This document shows, one piece after another, positions 19,721 to 26,955 of a DNA stretch of 64,000 nt (its first letter is position 1; each line of letters starts with the position of its first letter). Made by a program: the position numbers and the translations under genes. The stretch lies in the NCBI GenBank assembly GCA_046347635.1, contig JAXMFT010000009.1:124001-188000 (forward strand), in the 5' to 3' direction. The notes below the pieces were generated by a model that made no database searches, had not been told where the DNA came from, and saw only the letters and a list, made by a program, of their open reading frames with translations. Source of the stretch: JAGVSZ01 sp019137045. Lineage in GTDB: Bacteria > Pseudomonadota > Gammaproteobacteria > Burkholderiales > SG8-39.

Positions 19721-20502
19721 GCCACCCTCCGTCGCGCCGCCCGCTCGCCGAGGTAGGCGGCGATCACCGCCGGGTTGCGCCGCACCTCGGCCGGGGTGCC
19801 GCTGGCGATGACCTGGCCGAAGTTGAGCACCACGACGTGGCTCGAGATGTCCATCACCAGCCCCATGTCGTGCTCGACCAGCATCACCGTGATGCCGCGC
19901 TCCTCCTGCACGTCCAGGATGAAGCGCGCCATGTCCTCGGTCTCCTCGCGGTTCATGCCGGCCACCGGCTCGTCGAGCATCAGCACCTTGGGCTGCATCG
20001 CGAGCGCGCGCGCGAGCTCCACGCGCTTCTGCAGGCCGTAGGCGAGCGCGTCGATCGGAAGGTCGCGGATGTGGTCGATCTCGAGGAAGTCGATCACCTC
20101 GCGCTCGATCTCCGCGCGCAGGCGCGCCTCCTCGGCCGCCGCGCGCCCGAGGTACCACAGCGCGCCGAGGGCGCCGGCCCGCAGCCGGTTGTGGCCGCCG
20201 AGCTTGATGTTGTCGAGCACGGTCATGCCGCGGAAGAGCGACACGTTCTGGAAGGTGCGCGCGAGGCCGAGCGCGGCGCGCGCGTGCGCCGGCACGCGCG
20301 TGATGTCGGCGCCGTCGAAGCGCAGCGTGCCGCGCTCGGGCCGGTAGAAGCCCGAGATCGCGTTGAAGAGGCTGGTCTTGCCCGCGCCGTTCGGGCCGAT
20401 GATCGCGGTGATGCCGCCCTTCGGCACCGCGACCGCAACGTCGGCGAGCGCACGGATGCCGCCGAAGCGCAGGGTGAGCCCCTCGGCCTCCAGAATGTGC
20501 AA
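19717..20502 (-). CDS. livG: Branched-chain-type ABC transporter ATP-binding protein LivG
   Basis: 261 residues. Walker A GPNGAGKTSLFN, signature region LAYGLQKRVELARALAMQ, Walker B VLMLDEPVAGMN and the LivG-specific ARTFQNVSLFRGMTV are present. No ATG lies near the expected start. A TTG at 20502 with a strong AGGAGGGG ribosome site just upstream gives the correct length and the usual opening (LHILEAEGLTLRFGG), so it is taken as the start. It is the first gene of the livGHMKF-ligase operon; the roughly 100 bases upstream, shared with the divergent 20612 gene, should hold the promoter. Confidence 0.9.
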   Translation of the reverse strand: MHILEAEGLTLRFGGIRALADVAVAVPKGGITAIIGPNGAGKTSLFNAISGFYRPERGTLRFDGADITRVPAHARAALGLARTFQNVSLFRGMTVLDNIKLGGHNRLRAGALGALWYLGRAAAEEARLRAEIEREVIDFLEIDHIRDLPIDALAYGLQKRVELARALAMQPKVLMLDEPVAGMNREETEDMARFILDVQEERGITVMLVEHDMGLVMDISSHVVVLNFGQVIASGTPAEVRRNPAVIAAYLGERAARRRVA

Positions 20503-20611
20503 GACCCCTCCTCGAGGTGGATCGGGCGCGCGGTCTCGCGCCGCGCTGCGGGCGCGGCGACTATAGCACGCGAGAATCTGCGATACTGGCGCGCGTTCCA
20601 CGGAGCGTTCC

Positions 20612-20965
20612 ATGTCCGCGCCCCCTCCCGCCAAGCCCAGAGGCTCCCGCGTCGCCTGCTCGCTGCGCACCAGCGACGGCGCGAACGGCGTCTTCTCCGT
20701 CTACCCCGGCACCGAGGCCAAGACGCTCGACCGCAAGGACGAGATCAAGTGGGACAAGACGCCCACCGGTCCGGTGACCCAGGGCGTGTTCACGATCATC
20801 GGCGAGATGGGGATGACCGGGCAGGTGATCCTGCTCGACCAGGCCAAGTGGGACGCGCTGCAGAAGTCCAAGCTGGTGTCGCACTTCTTCATCGCGCTGC
20901 TCTGGGGCGGCACGCCGCTCAAGGTCGTCGACGACGCGCTGCTGATGGTGAAGCGGGGCGCCTGA
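20612..20965 (+). CDS. Hypothetical protein
   Basis: 117 residues from the ATG at 20612. Codon use matches the surrounding genes, so it is probably real, but I recognise no family. It has no signal peptide and no membrane segment. The N-terminal 15 residues are Pro/Arg-rich, then comes a charged stretch (DRKDEIKWDKTPTGP) and a more hydrophobic C-terminal half (VSHFFIALLWGG). It is divergent from livG and convergent with the thioesterase gene, so it seems to be transcribed alone. Confidence 0.65.
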   Translation: MSAPPPAKPRGSRVACSLRTSDGANGVFSVYPGTEAKTLDRKDEIKWDKTPTGPVTQGVFTIIGEMGMTGQVILLDQAKWDALQKSKLVSHFFIALLWGGTPLKVVDDALLMVKRGA

Positions 20966-20988
20966 GCCCCCGGGCCGCTGCGCGGCGG

Positions 20989-21420
20989 TCAGCCGTGTCT
21001 CGGATCGTGCGGGCGCGAGGTGACGTACACGGTCCCGGTGAACGCGGAGACGGGCGTCCCGTCGGCGCGCGTCACGTCGACGCGATAGACGCCGAGCCGG
21101 CGCGTGCGCGTGACCTCGGTCGCGCTCGCGGTGAGCACGTCGCCGGCGTGCACCGCCACCTGGTAGGTGATGTGCGCGTCGATGCCCGCGGCGATCGCGC
21201 CGTGGGAGTTGGACGCGAGTCCGAACGCGGTGTCGGCGAGCGCGAAGATCACCCCGCCGTGGCAGGTGCCGTTGAAGTTGAGGTGGTCCTTGCGCACCCT
21301 GAGGGTGACGGCGGCGCGCCCGCAGCCGCCGCCGGCGAATTCCAGGCCGAGGCCGCGCACGAACGGGTCGTGCCCGGCCATCTGCGCCATGCGCCGGCGC
21401 GCCTCGGCGTCGCGGTCCAT
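20989..21420 (-). CDS. PaaI-family acyl-CoA thioesterase
   Basis: 143 residues, hotdog fold. The family pattern is clear: HPF/HDPFVRGLGLEF near the start, NFNGTCHGGVIFALADTAFG with the catalytic acid in ALADTAFG and the HGG turn, and SATEVTRTRRLGVYRVDV. PaaI-type enzymes hydrolyse hydroxyphenylacetyl-CoA or related thioesters, freeing CoA. The ATG at 21420 was chosen because starting further upstream would overlap the preceding gene. It ends the operon with the B12-dependent mutase, where it may salvage CoA from a dead-end acyl-CoA; that role is inference. Confidence 0.88.
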   Translation of the reverse strand: MDRDAEARRRMAQMAGHDPFVRGLGLEFAGGGCGRAAVTLRVRKDHLNFNGTCHGGVIFALADTAFGLASNSHGAIAAGIDAHITYQVAVHAGDVLTASATEVTRTRRLGVYRVDVTRADGTPVSAFTGTVYVTSRPHDPRHG

Positions 21421-21424
21421 CGCG

Positions 21425-22735
21425 CTACTCGAACCCGATGAAGCGCGCAAACTCGGCGGGCGGCTCCCCTGCCGCGGCGGCCGGATCCGTCGCGCGCTCG
21501 GGATAGCCGAGCTTGAGCGCCGCGATCACGATTTCGTTCGCCCCGAGCGCGAGCTCGCGCTCGATCGTGTCGTGATAGCGCGCCACCGCGGTGCGGAAGA
21601 ACGTCGCCAGTCCGCGCCCGCGCGCGGCGGCGAGCAGCGCCTCGATGTACATGCCGCAGTCGAGCCAGTCGGTGCGGCCGAGCGGCCGCACCGCAGTGAC
21701 GATGAGCGCGAGCGGCGCGCGCGCGTCGGGCGTGCTCCAGCCGTCCCTGCGGAGCGCCTCGGCCAGCCGCGCGAGCGGCTTGCCGGCCACTGCGTAGACG
21801 CGCCACGCGGGCGACTCGTGCGCGCCGAGGGCGGGTCGCGCGGCCGCGAGGACGGCTGCCACCGTCGCGCGGTCCACCGGCTCGGCCCGGAAGCGCGGCG
21901 GCGCGCTCTGGGCGGCCAGCGCGCGATCGACCGCGGCGCGCTCGTCGGAGCCGGGCGCGGGGCGGGCGCGCATGCGCCGGCCGCGGCCGGCGTGCGCCGC
22001 GTGGGCCGCGATCGCGTCGGCGAGCGCCGCGATGCCCGCGCGCGTCGTCGCGGTGGTGCGCACGACCGGCACCTCCCGCTCGCCCCGGCGGCGCAGGCGC
22101 AGCATGTCGCGCAGGCTGCGCTCGGTCTCCGCCGCGAGCGGCGAGTCGCCCTTGTTCACCACCAGGATGTCCGCGATCTCGAGGATCCCGGCCTTCATCG
22201 CCTGCACGTCGTCGCCCAGGCCGGGCGCGCACACGACGACCTTCGTGTCCGCGAGCGCGGCGATCTCGACCTCCGACTGGCCGGTGCCGACGGTCTCCAC
22301 GACGATCGCCTCGAAGCCGGCGGCGTCGAGGACGTCGATGATCTGGCCGGTCTGGCGCGAGACCCCGCCGAGGTGCCCGCGCGCGGCCACCGAGCGGATG
22401 AACACGCGGTCGTCGGCGCCGTGCTCGCCCATGCGCACCCGGTCGCCGAGCACCGCGCCCCCGGTCACCGGGCTGGACGGGTCCACGGCCACGACGCCGA
22501 CCCGCGCCCCGCGCGCGAGGAGCTCGCCGAGGAGCGCGCTGATCAGCGTCGACTTGCCCGCCCCCGGCGGGCCGGTGATTCCGATCACGTGCGCGCGGCC
22601 GACGTGGCGCGCGAGCGCCGCCCGCAGCGTCGCGGCCGCCGGACCCTCCACCTCCATCTGGGTGATCGCGCGCGCGATCGAGCGCCGGTCGCCGGCGAGG
22701 ACCGGCGCGAGCAGCGGGTGCTCGGCGGAGTTCAC
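21425..22735 (-). CDS. MeaB-type G-protein chaperone fused to a nitroreductase-like domain
   Basis: 436 residues from a GTG at 22735, four bases after the mutase stop. Residues 1-250 are a MeaB/ArgK G3E GTPase: P-loop GPPGAGKS (55-62), DPSSP (85-89), ETVGTGQSE (147-155) and NKGD (194-197). Such proteins gate loading and repair of B12-dependent mutases. The usual C-terminal dimerisation helices are missing; instead residues 265-436 resemble a nitroreductase (AWRVYAVAG, DCGMYIEALLAAARGRGL, EFARFIGF). That domain is short and its usual FMN-phosphate arginine motif is degenerate (AQSAPPRF). No stop occurs in any frame near the junction, though an internal ATG (residue 255) could give a separate product. 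Confidence 0.85.
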   Translation of the reverse strand: MNSAEHPLLAPVLAGDRRSIARAITQMEVEGPAAATLRAALARHVGRAHVIGITGPPGAGKSTLISALLGELLARGARVGVVAVDPSSPVTGGAVLGDRVRMGEHGADDRVFIRSVAARGHLGGVSRQTGQIIDVLDAAGFEAIVVETVGTGQSEVEIAALADTKVVVCAPGLGDDVQAMKAGILEIADILVVNKGDSPLAAETERSLRDMLRLRRRGEREVPVVRTTATTRAGIAALADAIAAHAAHAGRGRRMRARPAPGSDERAAVDRALAAQSAPPRFRAEPVDRATVAAVLAAARPALGAHESPAWRVYAVAGKPLARLAEALRRDGWSTPDARAPLALIVTAVRPLGRTDWLDCGMYIEALLAAARGRGLATFFRTAVARYHDTIERELALGANEIVIAALKLGYPERATDPAAAAGEPPAEFARFIGFE

Positions 22736-22739
22736 CGCG

Positions 22740-24413
22740 TCAGACGATCGCCTGGACGTGTCCGAAGCCGAGCTCCTCGCGCAGCCGGCCGCAGATCTCG
22801 CCGTGGGTGCAGCCGGCCGCGGCGGCTTCGACCACCTTGCCGAACACGTTCTCGCGCGCATCGTGCGCCGCGGCGGCGAGAGCATCGAGCGCCCGGGCGA
22901 CCGCGGCCTGGGACCGGGCCGCCTTGAAGGCCTTGAACGAGGCGACGTGCGCGCGCATGCGCGCCGGATCGGGACGCTCGAGCGGCTGGCGCGCGGCGGC
23001 GTCCTCGTCCACCCGGTAGGCGTTCACGCCGACGACGGTCTGCGCGCCGGAGTCGACCCCGGCCTGGAAGCGCCGCGCCGACTCGCCGATCATCTTCTGC
23101 ACCAGGCCCGCCTCCACCGCCCGGTACATGCCGCCCGCGTCCTCGACGAGCCGCATGACGCGCAGGATCTCCGCCTCCATCTGGTCGGTGAGCCGCTCGA
23201 CGTAGAAGCTGCCGCCGAGCGGGTCGATGACGTCGGTGAGGTGCGCCTCCTCGCGCAGGATGTTCTGCGTCGCCACCGCGATGCGCGCGCCGGCCGCGGT
23301 CGGGGTCGAGAGCGCCTCGTCGTGGCTGTCGGTGTGCAGCGACTGCAGCCCGCCGAAGATGCCGGCCATCGCCTGCACCGCGACGCGCGCGACGTTGTTG
23401 AGCGGCTGCTGGCGGGTCAGGTCCACGCCCGAGGTCTGGCCGTGGAACTTGAAGCGCCACGCGCGCGGGTCCTGCGCGCCGAGACGCTCGCGCGCGACGC
23501 GCGCCCAGATGCGCCGGCCGGCGCGGAACTTGGCGATCTCCTCGAAGAACGAGATCGAGATGTCGAAGAAGAACGTGAAGCGCGGCAGGTAGCGGTCGGG
23601 GTCCATCCCGCGCGCGCGGCAGTCGTCGGCGATCTGGATCGCGGTCGCGAGCGTGAACGCCATCGCCTCGGCCGGGGTGGCGCCGCCCTGCTGCACGTGC
23701 TGCCCCACCACCGACATCGGGTTCCAGCGCGGCAGGAAGCGGTTGCAGAAGTCGATGTGGTCGACGAGGATGCGGCGCGCGCCCGGGAGCGCGATGCGGA
23801 AGAACATGTGGTTGGCGACGTAGTGCGAGAGGTAGTCGCTCTGGTTCGAGGTCCCGCTCACCGCGCGCCAGTCGGTGCCGCGCCGCTGCGCGGTCGCGAG
23901 CAGGAACGCGAGCAGCGTGAACGGGCTCGGGTCGTTCATCGCGCACGAGACGCGCGCGAGGTCCACCCCGGCGAGCGCGCGCTCCATGTGCTCGGCGCTG
24001 TTGACCACCGTCCCGCAGGTGCCGAGCAGCTCCTCGTGCACCTCGTCCATGTCGTAGCCGCGGAACACCGAGTTGCACGGGATGAGCGAGATGGCGCTCG
24101 CGCCCTGGTCGAGGAGGTGGCGCAGCCGCGCGTTGTAGTCCTCCGGCGTGCCGAGCCCGATCAGCTGGCGCTGCGACCAGGTGCGCCCGCGGTGCATGGT
24201 GGGATAGATGCCGCGCGTGTAGGGCGGCTGGCCGGGGAAGCCGAGCGTCTCCGCGTAGCGCGCCGGGTCGAAGTCGCGCGGCGTGTAGAGCGGCGCGATC
24301 GGGATGCCGGAGCGGTTGACGATCGGCCGGTCCGTCCCGATCTGCTGCGCGTACTCGGCCTGCCAGCGGGCTTCCGGCGCGTCGATCAGCTGCGTGTCGA
24401 GCGGCTTGTTCAT
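22740..24413 (-). CDS. B12-dependent acyl-CoA mutase, large (catalytic) subunit, divergent
   Basis: 557 residues; a TIM-barrel subunit of the methylmalonyl-CoA mutase family without its own B12 domain. Family features: TRGIYPTMHRGRTW, GQHVQQGGAT with the catalytic His239, QSLHTDSHDEA and IDPLGGSFYVE. Aligned by eye to P. freudenreichii mutase, Tyr89 becomes Leu84 and the carboxylate-binding Arg207 becomes Ala200; the highly conserved GTIQNDILKE reads GTSNQSDYLS. Isobutyryl-CoA mutase has Phe and Gln at those two places, 2-hydroxyisobutyryl-CoA mutase Ile and Gln. The true substrate is thus probably not methylmalonyl-CoA. It lies between the B12-binding subunit and the MeaB fusion. Confidence 0.88.
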   Translation of the reverse strand: MNKPLDTQLIDAPEARWQAEYAQQIGTDRPIVNRSGIPIAPLYTPRDFDPARYAETLGFPGQPPYTRGIYPTMHRGRTWSQRQLIGLGTPEDYNARLRHLLDQGASAISLIPCNSVFRGYDMDEVHEELLGTCGTVVNSAEHMERALAGVDLARVSCAMNDPSPFTLLAFLLATAQRRGTDWRAVSGTSNQSDYLSHYVANHMFFRIALPGARRILVDHIDFCNRFLPRWNPMSVVGQHVQQGGATPAEAMAFTLATAIQIADDCRARGMDPDRYLPRFTFFFDISISFFEEIAKFRAGRRIWARVARERLGAQDPRAWRFKFHGQTSGVDLTRQQPLNNVARVAVQAMAGIFGGLQSLHTDSHDEALSTPTAAGARIAVATQNILREEAHLTDVIDPLGGSFYVERLTDQMEAEILRVMRLVEDAGGMYRAVEAGLVQKMIGESARRFQAGVDSGAQTVVGVNAYRVDEDAAARQPLERPDPARMRAHVASFKAFKAARSQAAVARALDALAAAAHDARENVFGKVVEAAAAGCTHGEICGRLREELGFGHVQAIV

Positions 24414-24427
24414 GGCGCCCTCCGGAG

Positions 24428-24850
24428 TCAGACCGCCCCGCGCGCGGCGCGCACACGCGGGGTCACCTCGCGCACGTAGCGCGCGATGTCGTCCAGCGCG
24501 GCGCCGGGATGGAACACCCTTGCGACGCCGCTCTCCAGCAGCGTCTTCTCGTCTTCGTCCGGCACGATCCCGCCGACGATCACCGCCACGTCGCCGAGCC
24601 CCGCGGTGCGCAGGGCGTCCATGACCTTCGGCACGATCAGGTGGTCGGTGGCGAGCGAGGAGATGCCGATCACGTCCACGTCCTCCTCGGTGGCGAGCTT
24701 CACCACGGTCGGGATCTCCTGCCACGGCGGGGTGTAGATCACCTCCATGCCGGCGTCGCGCAGATACGCGGCGACCACGCGGCTGCCGCGGTCGTGGCCG
24801 TCGAAGCCGACCTTGGTGATGAGCACTTTGGGGCGGATGTCCACGTTCAT
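24428..24850 (-). CDS. B12-dependent acyl-CoA mutase, small B12-binding subunit, divergent
   Basis: 140 residues, a free-standing cobalamin-binding domain. The base-off DxHxxG motif is present (GFDGHDRG, His19), so the histidine should coordinate cobalt, and IVGGIVPDED is the usual glycine strand. The normally conserved SxLSGAH segment is changed to SSLATDH, and the end GVARVFHPGA departs from the common GVxxIFxPGT. Both subunits therefore appear to belong to the same unusual branch. Its ATG overlaps the TetR stop (ATGA), and the large subunit follows 14 bases later, so a heterotetramer with the large subunit is likely. Confidence 0.88.
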   Translation of the reverse strand: MNVDIRPKVLITKVGFDGHDRGSRVVAAYLRDAGMEVIYTPPWQEIPTVVKLATEEDVDVIGISSLATDHLIVPKVMDALRTAGLGDVAVIVGGIVPDEDEKTLLESGVARVFHPGAALDDIARYVREVTPRVRAARGAV

Positions 24851-25437
24851 TCCCTGTCCGGTTGTCCGCGCAGCAGGTTCACGAACCGCCGCGCGATGAC
24901 CCGCGGGCTGTCCCGCCCGGGGTGGTACCAGGTCTGCGACCAGTTGAGCGCGCCGAGCAGCATCAGCCGCGCGCTGCGGCGGTCGACGCCGCGCGCGAGC
25001 GGCAGCGCCTGCACGAGCTCGACGAACAGCCGCTCGTACTCGTCGCGCCGCTGCACCAGTTCGCCCGCGACCGAGGGCGCGTCGGACGGGCGCACGCGGA
25101 TCACGACCTGCGCGTAGTCGCCGGCGTTCAGCAGCGACTCGAGGTGGGCGACGCAGGCGGCCTCGAGCCGCTCCCACGGGTCGCGCCGGCCCGCGATCGC
25201 CGCCTCGACCGACTCCGAGATGCGCCGGACGCCCTCGGCGTACACCACGGCGAGCAGCGCCTCCTTGGTGGCGAAATGGTAGTAGAGCGAGCCCGGCAGC
25301 ATGTCGATCGCGCGCACGATGTCGCGCACCGAGGCGCCGTGAAAGCCCCGCGCGGCGAACAGGCGCGCCGCCTCGTCGAGGATGAGCGGCAGCCGGTTGT
25401 CGGCGCGCGGGACGCGGGCGGGGCGGGCGGCGGGCAT
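24847..25437 (-). CDS. TetR/AcrR family transcriptional regulator
   Basis: 196 residues. The N-terminal helix-turn-helix is typical (ILDEAARLFAARGFHGASVRDIV near residues 18-40, then GSLYYHFATKEALL). The C-terminal half is a ligand-binding helical domain that ends with WYHPGRDSPRVIARRFVNLL, similar to regulators of fatty-acid and acyl-CoA genes. It is the first gene of the mutase operon and is translationally coupled to the B12-binding subunit. A perfect 14-base palindrome lies 10 bases upstream of its ATG, so autoregulation of the whole operon, perhaps released by an acyl-CoA, is the simplest model. Confidence 0.92.
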   Translation of the reverse strand: MPAARPARVPRADNRLPLILDEAARLFAARGFHGASVRDIVRAIDMLPGSLYYHFATKEALLAVVYAEGVRRISESVEAAIAGRRDPWERLEAACVAHLESLLNAGDYAQVVIRVRPSDAPSVAGELVQRRDEYERLFVELVQALPLARGVDRRSARLMLLGALNWSQTWYHPGRDSPRVIARRFVNLLRGQPDRE

Positions 25438-25447
25438 CGGGGTAAAG

Positions 25448-25461
25448 CAAACGATCGTTTG
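25448..25461. promoter_or_regulatory. Probable TetR operator palindrome
   Basis: CAAACGATCGTTTG is a perfect 14-base inverted repeat in the 80-base space before the TetR gene, ending close to its start codon. Its A/T-rich arms stand out against the G+C-rich background. The CAAAC-N4-GTTTG layout resembles operators of PsrA-like TetR regulators of lipid metabolism. Binding by the adjacent TetR protein is inferred from position. Confidence 0.65.
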
Positions 25462-25520
25462 GTTTGTACCACGACCGCCGGCGCCGGGTCAACGCCGGGC
25501 GCCGCCGCGCCCGGCGGCGC

Positions 25521-26108
25521 TCAGGTCGCCGACCAGTTGAGGTGGAACTCGAGCGGCGGCGGCTCCCACGCGCTCATCCGCTCGAGCAGGCGCTCCGGGT
25601 CGGCCTCCGACACCACCAGGCCGCGGTGCGCGGGGCGCAGCAGCCCGTCGGCCGCCGCGCGGTCGAACTGGGCGAGCAGGCCGGCGAAGTACCCGCCGAC
25701 GTTGATCAGGCCGCACGGCTTGCGGTGGATGCCGAGCTGCGCCCAGGTGATCATCTCGGTGATCTCCTCGAACGTGCCGAAGCCGCCCGGCAGCGCGGCG
25801 AAGGCGTCGGAGAGCTCCGCCATGCGCGCCTTGCGCTCGTGCATCGAGCGCACCACGATCATCTCGGTGAGGTCCACCCCGTCGTAGGCGAGCTCCTTGC
25901 GCTGGAGCGCGGAGGGGATCACGCCGATCACCTTGCCGCCGGCCGCGCGCGCGGCCTGCGACACGGCGCCCATCAGTCCGACCCGGCCGCCGCCGAACAC
26001 GAGCGTGATGCCGCGCCGCGCGAGCGCGGCGCCGAGCGCGCGCGCGGTGTCGGCGTACGCGGGGGGCGTTCCGGCGTTCGAGCCGGCGAAGACGCAGATC
26101 GCTTTCAC
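25521..26108 (-). CDS. LOG family protein (TIGR00730), nucleoside 5'-monophosphate phosphoribohydrolase
   Basis: 195 residues, Rossmann-like. The family motifs VFAGSNAG at the start, VFGGGRVGLMG, and the active-site PGGFGTFEEI near residue 108 are all intact, as is the RKxxM element (HERKARMAEL). Members cleave AMP or cytokinin riboside monophosphate to base plus ribose 5-phosphate; once mis-named lysine decarboxylases. It is on the same strand as the FkbM gene and divergent-free of the TetR operon by about 60 bases. Confidence 0.88.
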   Translation of the reverse strand: MKAICVFAGSNAGTPPAYADTARALGAALARRGITLVFGGGRVGLMGAVSQAARAAGGKVIGVIPSALQRKELAYDGVDLTEMIVVRSMHERKARMAELSDAFAALPGGFGTFEEITEMITWAQLGIHRKPCGLINVGGYFAGLLAQFDRAAADGLLRPAHRGLVVSEADPERLLERMSAWEPPPLEFHLNWSAT

Positions 26109-26124
26109 TCCTGGTGGCCTCCCG

Positions 26125-26955
26125 TCATCGGCGGCCGCGCCGGAACCCGCGCACGCGCTCGGCCAGCCGCCGGTTGCAGGCGTCGAAGAAGAAATTGCGC
26201 TTTCGCAGCGGCTTGCGCACCTCGATGTCGAACCAGGGCGCGAGCAGGTCGAGCGCCCGGAAACCGGAGGCCGCGCCGTCCACCGCGCCGTGGAGCTCGC
26301 CGTAGATCCAGCGCGTGCGCGCGAGCGCCGCGGCCGGAAACGCGCTCAGGATGTCGTACTCCGCGCCCTCGGTGTCGATCTTGACCACGTCGACCGAGTC
26401 GAGACGCAGGGCGTCCAGGACGCCGCCGACGGACCGGATCTCGGCGCGCACGACCGAGGTCGCCGCCGCGCCCGCGAAGCGCGAGTACCCGCCGCGGTTG
26501 TCCGGCGCTCCGGCCGGGACCCCGAACTCGGCCGCCCCGTCCGCGGCGCCCAGCCCGTACGGATGAACGGTGACGTTGCAGCCGGCGACGTTGCGCCGGA
26601 GCAGCTCGAGGTTGGCCGCGATCGGCTCGAACGCGTGAATCGCCGCGTCGGGAAAGCGGTGGGCCAGATAGCGCGCGGTGATCCCGATGTTGGCGCCGAT
26701 GTCGAAAATCGTGCGCGGGGCCACCTCCGGCGGCAGCCAGTACTCGCTCTTGCGCGCCGGCTTGAACAGGATCGCGTACACCAGCCCGACGTCCGACGAC
26801 CCGGGGCGATAGGCCACCGGCCGCCCGTCCCCGGTGCGCCAGGGCACCTCGTGCACCGCCTCGCCGCCCCATTCCCCGCGCTCCAGCGCGTCCACGTCGC
26901 GCGCGAGCCGCAGCGAGCGCGAGCGGGCGAGCGTCTTGAGCGCGAGCTTGTTCAC
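26125..26955 (-). CDS. FkbM family SAM-dependent methyltransferase
   Basis: 276 residues from a GTG at 26955 overlapping the stop of the acyl-CoA dehydrogenase (GTGA). Motif I is FDIGANIGITARYLA, followed by IHAFEPIAANLELLRRN (the acidic residue that binds the SAM ribose) and VVKIDTEGAEYDIL, the FkbM signature. FkbM enzymes O-methylate sugars and polyketides, often on cell-surface glycans. Nothing in the neighbouring acyl-CoA genes explains it, so its operon position may be fortuitous. The C-terminus is highly basic (RRLAERVRGFRRGRR). Confidence 0.85.
   Translation of the reverse strand: MNKLALKTLARSRSLRLARDVDALERGEWGGEAVHEVPWRTGDGRPVAYRPGSSDVGLVYAILFKPARKSEYWLPPEVAPRTIFDIGANIGITARYLAHRFPDAAIHAFEPIAANLELLRRNVAGCNVTVHPYGLGAADGAAEFGVPAGAPDNRGGYSRFAGAAATSVVRAEIRSVGGVLDALRLDSVDVVKIDTEGAEYDILSAFPAAALARTRWIYGELHGAVDGAASGFRALDLLAPWFDIEVRKPLRKRNFFFDACNRRLAERVRGFRRGRR

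Noticed and set aside
20966..20988. Hairpin between the 20612 gene and the thioesterase as a terminator
   Set aside because: GCCGC/GCGGC can pair, but there is no T-run on either strand and such short repeats are common at this G+C content.
21425..21945. Fused domain being BluB (dimethylbenzimidazole synthase)
   Set aside because: BluB belongs to the same superfamily and would fit the B12 theme, but its characteristic segments are not present and the domain ends as a general nitroreductase.
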